From Bacteroidota bacterium (GTDB lineage Bacteria; Bacteroidota; Ignavibacteria; Ignavibacteriales; Ignavibacteriaceae): a DNA stretch of 6,137 nt. Under the pieces are notes generated by a model, which was given only the letters and a program-made list of their open reading frames with translations, was not told where the DNA came from and made no database searches. Within the stretch, counting starts at the first letter, position 1. The number at the start of each line of letters is the position of its first letter. The position numbers were made by a program, and so were the translations under genes. Location: positions 1-6,137 of the forward strand of contig JAJYSI010000221.1 in the NCBI GenBank assembly GCA_021793635.1, written 5' to 3'. Positions 1 to 5,355 of the stretch are shown in pieces.

Positions 1-678
1 ACCGAAGAAAAATGGCACCGCATCTGGCTCAGCGAAGGCTTTGCAACCTTCTTCCAGAATGTTTTTATTGAGCATGAATTTGGAAATGACAGCCTACTCA
101 ATTCAATGAAACGGGAGCGCAATGAAGTAATTGAATACGACGAAGCTAATCCCAAATCTTCGGTTATTGATACATCTATAACCGAATTGATTAATCTTCT
201 TAACGTAAATTCATATCAAAAAGGAAGCTGGATTTTAAGAATGCTTGAACATGAATTGGGAGAAAGAGATTTTTGGGAAGGTATTCGCCTCTACTATAAT
301 ACTTTCCGGAATAAAAATACCTTGACAAAAGATTTCGAAAAAATAATGGAAGAAGTTTCAGGGAAAAACCTTCAGCAGTTTTTTCAAGAATGGCTCTACA
401 AACCGGGATTCCCAATATTGCAGGGCGGATGGGAATATAACAGCCGGAATAAAGTTCTTACCATAAAAATAAATCAAATTCAGTCTTTCGATAATTCATT
501 TGTATTTCCACTTGATGCAGGTATTTATTCCAAAGGCAAATCAGACCCTTATATTAAAACACTTGATATTAATAAGAAAGAAAATATTTTTAAACTGCAT
601 TATGAAGTTAAACCAGACAAAGTAATTCTTGATCCCGGGACTTGGCTATTAATGAAATCAGAGTTTAAGGAAAATTGA
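1..678 (+). CDS. M1 family zinc aminopeptidase, C-terminal part (5' end outside window)
   Basis: The frame is open from base 1 to the TGA at 676-678, giving 225 codons of a longer gene. Codons 9-14 read WLSEGF, the M1 (gluzincin) motif whose glutamate (codon 12) is the third zinc ligand; the HEXXH helix must lie just upstream, outside the window. Codons 71-78 (SYQKGSWI) match the conserved Y-x-K-G segment that carries the catalytic tyrosine (codon 72). The helical part with FFQEWLYKPGFP follows, then a beta-rich tail ending in a DPGTWLL-type sequence, as usual for secreted Bacteroidetes-type M1 peptidases, so the C-terminus looks natural. Family knowledge: these enzymes remove N-terminal amino acids from peptides, often in the periplasm or outside the cell. 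Location cannot be judged without the N-terminus. An internal ATG at 106 is not the true start, because the zinc-ligand motif lies before it in the same frame. Confidence 0.93.
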   Translation, partial: TEEKWHRIWLSEGFATFFQNVFIEHEFGNDSLLNSMKRERNEVIEYDEANPKSSVIDTSITELINLLNVNSYQKGSWILRMLEHELGERDFWEGIRLYYNTFRNKNTLTKDFEKIMEEVSGKNLQQFFQEWLYKPGFPILQGGWEYNSRNKVLTIKINQIQSFDNSFVFPLDAGIYSKGKSDPYIKTLDINKKENIFKLHYEVKPDKVILDPGTWLLMKSEFKEN

Positions 679-698
679 TAAACATTATAAAATAACTA

Positions 699-908
699 AT
701 GAGCCGAAAAATGGAAAACAATAATCTTAAGGAACTCAAACAAACAGCAGAGCTAATAAGAAAGGAATGCATCAAAGCCGCTGTTGAAGCTTATGAAACG
801 GCATCTCAAAACGGCGTATGCCGCGAAGGTACGGAGTGTGCCGTAGATACAATGAAAAGTTTGAAAAATGAAGAACTGCTAAAACCTCTTATAGGTGAGC
901 AAAGATAA
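699..908 (+). CDS. Small helical cysteine-containing protein, function unknown
   Basis: This encodes 69 residues, acidic and basic in patches, with no signal peptide or membrane segment, so probably cytoplasmic. The core from about residue 17 to 56 looks like two helices joined by a turn: IRKECIKAAVEAYE, then SQNGVCREGTECAVDTMKSL. Cysteines are at 24, 41 and 47. I recall short bacterial proteins with the same layout (an ACxxAAxEAYExA helix, a G-L/V-C-xEG turn, an AxDAxxSL helix), sometimes labelled acetyltransferase without an acetyltransferase domain; this is memory, not a search. The gene starts 20 bp after the aminopeptidase stop and may share its transcript. The start could be ATG 699 or ATG 711 (residue 5); neither has a clear Shine-Dalgarno sequence, and the conserved-looking part begins after both. 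Its codon pattern and ordered composition support a real gene. Confidence 0.72.
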   Translation: MSRKMENNNLKELKQTAELIRKECIKAAVEAYETASQNGVCREGTECAVDTMKSLKNEELLKPLIGEQR

Positions 909-1005
909 TTTTCAGCTTAAAAAATTCATCCGCACTTAACTTATCTATTATTTAAATCCTTTCAACCGGCATATCATCATATCCTCAAAGCTTTAAATAA
1001 ATTTT

Positions 1006-1611
1006 ATGGAAAAGAAAATCAAAACAAAAAAATCATTCAAACGAAACCTTGCTGAGTGGGGCGTAATGATTGGAATAATTGCCGTTTTATATTTTACGGG
1101 TTTGTACTCAGTTGTTATAGGAAAAGTGCAGCAGGCATTTTTACTAACCGGATTCTTTCAGCCTGAAATAAATATACCGGTAAACAAACAGCAGAGCGCC
1201 GATTATAATTTAAGTCTAATTGGATTTGATGACAGACTTGTAAGCTTAAATGATTTTAGAGGTAAAAATATCTTCTTAAACTTTTGGGCATCCTGGTGCC
1301 CGCCATGCAGAGCTGAAATGCCGACAATCCAGAATCTTTATAACAAGCTTCAAAATAAAAATGATATAGTTTTCGTTTTAGTTTCGCTCGATAATGATTT
1401 GTCCAAAGCCAAAGAGTTTATAAAAAGTGAAGGCTTTACGTTTCCAGTTTTTTATCTTAACAGCAGCCTGCCCCAAGTTTATGATACCGGAACAATCCCA
1501 TCTACATTTGTAATTTCAAAAGAAGGAAAGATTGTTGCACGACGAGTCGGTATGGCAGATTATGATTCACAAAGCTTTGAAGAATTTATAAATAGAATGC
1601 TGTCTCAGTAA
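1006..1611 (+). CDS. Membrane-anchored TlpA/ResA-like thiol-disulfide oxidoreductase
   Basis: This is a 201-residue thioredoxin-fold protein. A lysine-rich N-terminus (residues 1-17) is followed by one hydrophobic segment (about 18-38), which predicts an uncleaved anchor with the catalytic domain in the periplasm. The domain covers about 65-200: a TlpA-like entry (LNDFRGKNIFLNFWASW), the redox site W97-C98-P99-P100-C101, EMP at 104-106, and the cis-proline loop TGTIPST with Pro165. The WCPPC site and LNFWASWCPPC context are typical of TlpA/ResA/AhpC-TSA-related reductases that keep periplasmic thiols reduced, for example apocytochrome c CXXCH cysteines. No cytochrome c maturation genes are visible, so the substrate is unknown. 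The start is ATG 1006: an in-frame TAA lies at 994-996 and the anchor follows directly. There is no Shine-Dalgarno sequence, as is common in this group. The 97-bp gap upstream suggests its own promoter, which I could not identify. Confidence 0.92.
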   Translation: MEKKIKTKKSFKRNLAEWGVMIGIIAVLYFTGLYSVVIGKVQQAFLLTGFFQPEINIPVNKQQSADYNLSLIGFDDRLVSLNDFRGKNIFLNFWASWCPPCRAEMPTIQNLYNKLQNKNDIVFVLVSLDNDLSKAKEFIKSEGFTFPVFYLNSSLPQVYDTGTIPSTFVISKEGKIVARRVGMADYDSQSFEEFINRMLSQ

Positions 1612-1650
1612 TTTGTATCTCTGACTAACAGCTTTATTATGATATTCTGT

Positions 1651-1671
1651 TTGATCAATCTTGTCAATTGA
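1651..1671. promoter_or_regulatory. Two short palindromes, possible antitoxin operator
   Basis: TTGATCAA (1651-1658) and TCAATTGA (1664-1671) are perfect 8-bp palindromes with centres 13 bp apart, lying over the candidate -35 box and spacer. Phd/YefM-type antitoxins usually repress their own operon by binding short palindromes at the promoter, so the position fits autoregulation. Both sequences are AT-rich and could arise by chance. Confidence 0.3.
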
Positions 1672-1679
1672 ATTTTAAT
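1651..1679 (+). promoter_or_regulatory. Candidate promoter of the toxin-antitoxin operon
   Basis: TTGATC (1651-1656) and TTTAAT (1674-1679) resemble sigma-70 -35 and -10 boxes separated by exactly 17 bp, and the antitoxin ATG follows 40 bp later. This is a pattern match in AT-rich DNA and the promoter rules of this organism are not known, so the call is weak. Confidence 0.3.
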
Positions 1680-1707
1680 CTGCCATTAACTAAATTGAAA
1701 TAGTCTG

Positions 1708-1713
1708 AAAGGA
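1708..1713 (+). promoter_or_regulatory. Ribosome binding site of the antitoxin gene
   Basis: AAAGGA lies 6 bases before the ATG at 1720. It is one of the few clear Shine-Dalgarno sequences in the window and supports this start. The downstream toxin gene lacks one, which would favour higher antitoxin synthesis. Confidence 0.6.
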
Positions 1714-1719
1714 AAAGAC

Positions 1720-1953
1720 ATGTTAAATGTGCCAATTGATGAATTTAAGAAAAGAACTCAATTTTATTTAGATAAAATAAAATCAGGCGAGACTTTGATT
1801 ATTGAGGAAGAGGAAAATCCAATTGCTAAGGTAGCTCCGATGCCAGAGATTAAGGTTGAAAACAGGCCGATGGGTTTAGCCGAAGGTGATTTTATTGTAC
1901 CCGAAGATTTTAATTCACCTCTTCCAAGTAAAATAATAAATCTTTTTAAATGA
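1720..1953 (+). CDS. Phd/YefM-like type II antitoxin
   Basis: This is a 77-residue protein. Residues 1-40 (VPIDEFKKRTQFYLDKIKSG, then ETLIIEEEENPIAKVAP) have the Phd/YefM pattern: a short strand, the helix that normally dimerises and binds DNA, and a strand pair ending in xPIAxxxP. Residues 49-76 (RPMGLAEGDFIVPEDFNSPL, then PSKIINLF) match the C-terminal tail seen in antitoxins paired with PIN toxins; such a tail wraps around the toxin and blocks its active site. Its stop codon overlaps the toxin start (ATGA, 1950-1953), so the two are translationally coupled. The protein is expected to neutralise the PIN toxin next door and repress the operon. The start is supported by AAAGGA six bases upstream. 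Phd-fold antitoxins occur with Doc, RelE or PIN toxins; the neighbour shows this one is the PIN type. Confidence 0.92.
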   Translation: MLNVPIDEFKKRTQFYLDKIKSGETLIIEEEENPIAKVAPMPEIKVENRPMGLAEGDFIVPEDFNSPLPSKIINLFK

Positions 1954-2333
1954 ATTTATTACTCGATACTTCAATATTTCTCTGGTATATAACCAATGAC
2001 AAAAGGCTTTCCGAAAGTATAGGGAAAATAATAAAGGATAAAAGGAATAACGTTTATCTAAGTGTAATATCAGTCTGGGAATGTATAATTAAAGAACAAA
2101 TTGGAAAACTCAATTTCCCTAAACCTGCCGCAACTTACCTAACATATCAACGTGAACAACATAAAATATTATCGTTACCATTAGAAGAATCGGATTTGAA
2201 TAACTTGAACACTCTTCCTTTAATACATAAAGATCCTTTTGATAGAATTTTAATTTGTCAAGCTAAGAATAAAAATTTTTTATTAGTAACTTCAGACAAC
2301 ATTATAAAACAGTATCCTATAAAGACCTTATAA
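1950..2333 (+). CDS. VapC-family PIN-domain toxin ribonuclease
   Basis: This is a 127-residue single PIN domain. It opens with MNLLLDTSIFLW, where Asp6 is the first metal-binding acid. Glu44 sits in SVISVWECIIKE, Asp95 and Asp98 in HKDPFDRILICQA, and Asp116 in VTSDN. These give the full acidic set of a Mg2+-dependent PIN nuclease. The W-E-x-x-I-K and H-x-D-P-F-D-R motifs place it in the branch of short VapC toxins (COG3744-like) usually paired with Phd-type antitoxins, as here. Family role: cleavage of RNA, often tRNA or rRNA, when released from the antitoxin; the target cannot be inferred. The length is normal and all catalytic residues are present, so it is probably active. It lacks a Shine-Dalgarno sequence and starts inside the antitoxin stop. 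GC is about 29% by hand count, low for this window. It ends in tandem TAA codons, 21 bp from the convergent LolA-like gene. Confidence 0.93.
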   Translation: MNLLLDTSIFLWYITNDKRLSESIGKIIKDKRNNVYLSVISVWECIIKEQIGKLNFPKPAATYLTYQREQHKILSLPLEESDLNNLNTLPLIHKDPFDRILICQAKNKNFLLVTSDNIIKQYPIKTL

Positions 2334-2354
2334 TAACTTGATGTCTTCAACAAT

Positions 2355-3038
2355 CTATTTTTTATTTGCCGTATTCTCAAACACGCTGTCCGGTATCCCT
2401 TTATTTACAACATAATTTGAATAATTAATAAACACCTTGCCGGAAACTGTGTCCGAGCTTTTCTTGTTCCCATTATTCGATTGGTCTGACGGTAAATGAG
2501 GCATCTTCATTTTTTCTGCATTGAAAGAAAATTCCATGGAGTCCGGCAGCGGATATTTATTGTTTCCGTAATGCAATGCTAAAGTAAATGTCCCGTTTAT
2601 TTTAGTAGTAGATTCAACTTTTACAATTTCATTTTTTGATTGATCAATCCAAAGGGTTGTAAGAATCAAATCGCCTTTGTCATTAAGCGGAATTATTTTT
2701 ATTACGGAAGTTTTTATTCCGTTGAAGTCTTCATCTCTTGCGAAAATTGCGGTGTAATCATTTTTTAAAAAAGACATCGGAGATGTGTAAAGACCATCCT
2801 TCGGTAATAACGCAAAGCCTTTTGACTCAATATGAATCTTATCCGGCTGCTTAAAGAAAAGCTTGGCTTTCATCTCAGGTACTTTCAGAAAACTTACATC
2901 AACTTTGATATCGGCATTTACGGAATAGTCTTTTACTTTATTAAAAGCCTGTTTAACATTGTTTATTATAACGTCGGGATTTTTGCTCTGTGCGAAAATC
3001 AATACCGGAATTAGCAATAAAAAATAAATCTTCTTCAT
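2355..3038 (-). CDS. Secreted LolA-like protein (outer membrane lipoprotein-sorting/carrier fold)
   Basis: This is a 227-residue protein with a clear Sec signal peptide (MKKIYFLLLIPVLIFAQ, cleavage near residues 16-17) and no lipobox cysteine, so it should be soluble in the periplasm. The mature part looks like the LolA/LolB half-barrel: a first helix (NPDVIINNVKQAFNKVKDYS), then strands with KAKLFFKQPDKIHIES (57-72), the FALLPKDG region (75-82), LTTLWIDQSKNEIVKVES (126-143), and a closing strand GKVFINYSNYVVNKGIPDSVF (200-220). In LolA this fold cups acyl chains of lipoproteins; relatives bind other lipids. Residues 183-197 (PSDQSNNGNKKSSDT) look like a flexible loop. The gene begins 2 bp after the ABC permease stop and is last in the operon, so it probably works with that exporter as a lipid or lipoprotein carrier; this is inference. 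It could also be an uncharacterised LolA-fold relative. The stop is TAG at 2355-2357. Confidence 0.8.
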   Translation of the reverse strand: MKKIYFLLLIPVLIFAQSKNPDVIINNVKQAFNKVKDYSVNADIKVDVSFLKVPEMKAKLFFKQPDKIHIESKGFALLPKDGLYTSPMSFLKNDYTAIFARDEDFNGIKTSVIKIIPLNDKGDLILTTLWIDQSKNEIVKVESTTKINGTFTLALHYGNNKYPLPDSMEFSFNAEKMKMPHLPSDQSNNGNKKSSDTVSGKVFINYSNYVVNKGIPDSVFENTANKK

Positions 3039-3040
3039 AA

Positions 3041-3880
3041 TTATGTAAGAATATCTTTCTTTTGGAAAATGTATAACGCAAGTCCGTAGAACACTACGAT
3101 ATGCGCCGAAAGAACGGATACGGATTTAATAATTTCCGCAGTGTCCATCGGGTTATCGAAGAACGAACTCCACGTATTCATATAAGTTGTAAATAAAAAC
3201 GGTGTTATTGACCGGAATATATCAACATTTATTGCTGATAGAATTAGGAAAATTATAATTATTGCCATCGTGGTAATTATCGGTCCTATTGCATTCTCGA
3301 CCAAAGCAGAAAAAAGGAATGCAAGAGAAGCCACAACTCCCATACTAAGCACGGCAAAACAATATGCCAGTGCAAACCTCCATAAAACATCATTCTTAGC
3401 CAGGACAATTATTACCCCTGATTTTAATACTATCAATTCTCCTGATCCAAAAATGAAATAACCAAGTCCGAGGCTGATTACTGCCAGCCAAAGAATCAGA
3501 AGGAAGGTATAAATTATTCCCGCAATAAATTTTGATGTAACAATATTGAATCTTGAAACAGGTCTCGTAACTAAAATTCTATAAGTGCCGGCTGTGGCTT
3601 CGCCTGCCAAGAGATCACCTGCAACCAAAGTAATTAAAAATGGAATGTGAACGGCAAGACTGTTCAAAATTAGATATGAAACAAAATAAGTATTTAAAAG
3701 ATTGCCGACGAATATGAAAGTCTGGCTGATCTGCCGTGTAGCAAAACTAAGCGATCTCGTTCCTTCAATATGCAAAGCTATTTCAATCAACGGGATGAGA
3801 ATAGCAATGGCAATAAAGCCGATGTAAGTCCGCCACTTCTTAAAAATTTTGTAAAGCTCAATGTTGATAAGCGTAATCAT
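3041..3880 (-). CDS. ABC-2 type transporter permease
   Basis: This is a 279-residue integral membrane protein. Hydrophobic segments at about 19-36, 68-88, 118-142, 169-192, 198-217 and 253-272 predict six transmembrane helices, the usual ABC-2 topology. Residues 94-111 (EATAGTYRILVTRPVSRF) are the cytoplasmic segment typical of ABC-2 permeases (G-T-x-R-x-L-x-T-R-P-x-S-R), which couples to the ATPase. It should form the channel of the exporter powered by the ATPase encoded directly upstream. Its ATG (3878-3880) overlaps the ATPase stop as ATGA, and AAAGGG lies 7 bases before it, so the start is well supported and translation is coupled. The LolA-like gene follows after 2 bp. The substrate cannot be read from the sequence; relatives include NosY-like, antibiotic-resistance and lipid or polysaccharide exporters. 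Confidence 0.9.
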   Translation of the reverse strand: MITLINIELYKIFKKWRTYIGFIAIAILIPLIEIALHIEGTRSLSFATRQISQTFIFVGNLLNTYFVSYLILNSLAVHIPFLITLVAGDLLAGEATAGTYRILVTRPVSRFNIVTSKFIAGIIYTFLLILWLAVISLGLGYFIFGSGELIVLKSGVIIVLAKNDVLWRFALAYCFAVLSMGVVASLAFLFSALVENAIGPIITTMAIIIIFLILSAINVDIFRSITPFLFTTYMNTWSSFFDNPMDTAEIIKSVSVLSAHIVVFYGLALYIFQKKDILT

Positions 3881-4836
3881 CCGTCAACCCTTTGAGTAAT
3901 GCTAAGAAAAAATTCTTCCAGAGAACGCGTAGGGATCAGCGCCTTTACGGAAACATTATTTTGAATAAGGAACCGGTTTATTTCAGGGACTTCATCGGGC
4001 GATAAATTAAAAATCATTTTACCGTTAATTGAAGATTCGAGTTTATTTACCCAAGCTGTGTTTGCCAGCGTTGTTTTTGCTTTTTCAGCTTCTTCTACTT
4101 CTACTGTTACACGCAGTTTGTTCTCATTCAAAAGATCTTCTACGTTACCTTCAACCTGAGCTTTCCCTTTATTCAGAATGATCATCCTGTTGGCAACAAA
4201 TTCCACTTCGTATAAAATGTGTGAAGATAAAAATATAGTCTTCCTTTTTTCTTTACTTAGATAAATTATCAAATCACGGATTTCTTTCATACCCTGCGGA
4301 TCAAGACCGGTTGTTGGTTCATCAAGTATAATCAAATCAGGATCATGCAGCAATGCCTGCGCGATGCCGAGTCTTTGCTTCATACCATGCGAAAAAGTTT
4401 TTACTTTACTTTTAGATCTTTTATCCAAACCAACGAGCTCAAGCACATCCATTATTCTTTTTTTAGTAATTTCCCTTCCGGAAATTCTTCCGAGTATTTC
4501 AAGATTTTTATATGCAGAGATGTTGCCGTAGAAATCAGGCTTCTCTACAATTGCACCTATCCTGCGAAGTATTTCAATTCTATTTTCTCTTAAAGCTTTA
4601 CCGAAAATTTTAATCGATCCGCCATCAGGAGTTATAAGTGAAGTCAGCATTCGGATTGTAGTACTTTTCCCGGCGCCGTTCGGTCCTAAGAAACCGAAAA
4701 CATCACCGTTGTAAACGTTCAAGTTTAATCCGTCAACGGCTTTTACTTCCTTGTACTGCTTCGACAAGTTTTTAATCTCAATTATTTTTTCCGGTTCCAA
4801 AATTACTTCCGAATTCTTCCCGGTGACAATTATCAA
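3877..4836 (-). CDS. ABC transporter ATP-binding protein, BcrA-like, TTG start
   Basis: This is up to 319 residues with one nucleotide-binding domain. Walker A is GPNGAGKST (51-59), the signature is FSHGMKQRLGIA (148-159), Walker B is LIILDEP (168-174, catalytic Glu173), the D-loop is GLDP (177-180) and the switch histidine is His206 in SSH. The Q-loop position holds Glu98 (IVEKPDFY), typical of the bacitracin-resistance BcrA-type ABC-2 exporters. Residues about 240-319 form the extra C-terminal domain common in this class. It energises the overlapping permease. No ATG is possible: an in-frame TAA lies four codons before TTG 4836. The alternative TTG at 4800 (residue 13) would give 307 residues starting MEPEKIIEIKNLSKQY, the usual distance to the first strand, with GGAAG five bases upstream. 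I keep the longer limit but consider 4800 about equally likely. Confidence 0.92.
   Translation of the reverse strand: MIIVTGKNSEVILEPEKIIEIKNLSKQYKEVKAVDGLNLNVYNGDVFGFLGPNGAGKSTTIRMLTSLITPDGGSIKIFGKALRENRIEILRRIGAIVEKPDFYGNISAYKNLEILGRISGREITKKRIMDVLELVGLDKRSKSKVKTFSHGMKQRLGIAQALLHDPDLIILDEPTTGLDPQGMKEIRDLIIYLSKEKRKTIFLSSHILYEVEFVANRMIILNKGKAQVEGNVEDLLNENKLRVTVEVEEAEKAKTTLANTAWVNKLESSINGKMIFNLSPDEVPEINRFLIQNNVSVKALIPTRSLEEFFLSITQRVDG
3888..3893 (-). promoter_or_regulatory. Ribosome binding site of the ABC permease
   Basis: On the minus strand AAAGGG lies 7 bases before the permease ATG, inside the end of the ATPase gene. It supports ATG 3880 as the start and reinitiation from the overlapping stop. 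Confidence 0.55.
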
Positions 4837-4841
4837 CCGGG
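4819..4841. repeat. Inverted repeat over the first TTG of the ABC ATPase gene
   Basis: CCCGGT (4819-4824) and ACCGGG (4836-4841) are perfect inverted 6-bp arms with an 11-bp AT-rich spacer. The GC-rich arms stand out against the very AT-rich surroundings. In RNA this would form a hairpin burying TTG 4836; in DNA it could be an operator for the operon. There is no U-tract after it in either direction, so it is not a normal terminator. Confidence 0.5.
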
Positions 4842-5341
4842 TATATTATTTTTCAAAAAGAAATTTAAATTTACAGTTCTAATAAAGTGGAAAAATCTTT
4901 ATCGTCATCGAATTTTATATAAGCGGCAGAATTTTATGTTGAAATTCATTTTACAAGCCTTAATATATATCCAGATTAACTTTCGCAAATATAGAAAATA
5001 TTCGTCTTTAATTTGACTTTCTAAATTTGCATGAGAAGCAAATAAAAATTTTTAATTCTGAATAAAAATATTTTCCCTTTTTATGAAAAATTTAATTTGG
5101 TTTTTAAAGGAAATATTCTCAAGTTTGCACCAACTCAACCAAACAGAAAAAATTTTCAAAAAAAAATTTTTTCACCCTGTTTCCTTTTAATAAAAAAATA
5201 ATTAGTTTCAATTTGAACAAAGAAAAAATTCAAGCGCACAGTATTATTTTAATGAAAAAAGATTATTCACCTCGATTTTATCTCCGAAAAAAATACAACG
5301 AATTATATTTTAATTTAAATAACATATTATTACTTCACGGG
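4842..5341. other. Long AT-rich divergent intergenic region, no gene seen
   Basis: About 500 bp separate the leftward ABC operon from rightward nrdJ. Hand count gives about 22% GC for 4861-5340. It holds many A- and T-tracts, including A9T6 at 5158-5172, and AATAAAAAT repeated 20 bp apart (5041 and 5061). A Bacteroidetes-like -7 box TAAATTTG lies at 5022-5029 without a matching TTTG at the usual distance. A minus-strand TAATAT (4843-4848) could be the -10 box of the ABC operon, but no -35 box was recognisable. I saw no tRNA, B12-box-like riboswitch core, NrdR-box-like palindrome or credible protein gene. Both promoters must lie here or close by. Confidence 0.6.
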
Positions 5342-5348
5342 AAGGGAG
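5342..5348 (+). promoter_or_regulatory. Ribosome binding site of nrdJ
   Basis: AAGGGAG lies 7 bases before the ATG at 5356 and is the strongest Shine-Dalgarno sequence in the window. It fixes the nrdJ start and suggests efficient translation. Confidence 0.7.
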
Positions 5349-5355
5349 TATATAG

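Noticed and set aside
986..1005. AAAGCTTT and T-run before the thioredoxin-like gene as a terminator or operator
   Set aside because: The palindrome is only 8 bp and AT-rich, with no stem-loop and U-tract arrangement; it is expected by chance.
200..4593. Open frames on the opposite strand inside the aminopeptidase, LolA-like, permease and ATPase genes
   Set aside because: They lie wholly within confidently identified genes, show no family features and are explained as antisense shadows.
4910..4937. Direct repeat GAATTTTAT (4910-4918 and 4929-4937)
   Set aside because: A 9-bp A/T-dominated repeat in a region of about 22% GC has little significance; there are only two copies and no link to a gene or insertion boundary.
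5146..5173. Poly-A/poly-T hairpin as an intrinsic terminator
   Set aside because: The stem is entirely A-T apart from one G-C pair, and it lies between divergent genes where no transcript is expected to end.
5083..5190. ATG-started 35-codon reading frame (MKNLIWFLKE...), resembling a small hydrophobic peptide
   Set aside because: It has no ribosome binding site, much of it is encoded by the A/T tracts (the KKKFF run), and frames of this length are expected by chance at about 22% GC. It would need conservation or a transcript to be believed.
4842..5341. Possible cobalamin riboswitch upstream of nrdJ
   Set aside because: No B12-box-like GCCACTG sequence and no GC-rich helices are visible. Such switches normally repress B12-independent enzymes, not the class II enzyme.
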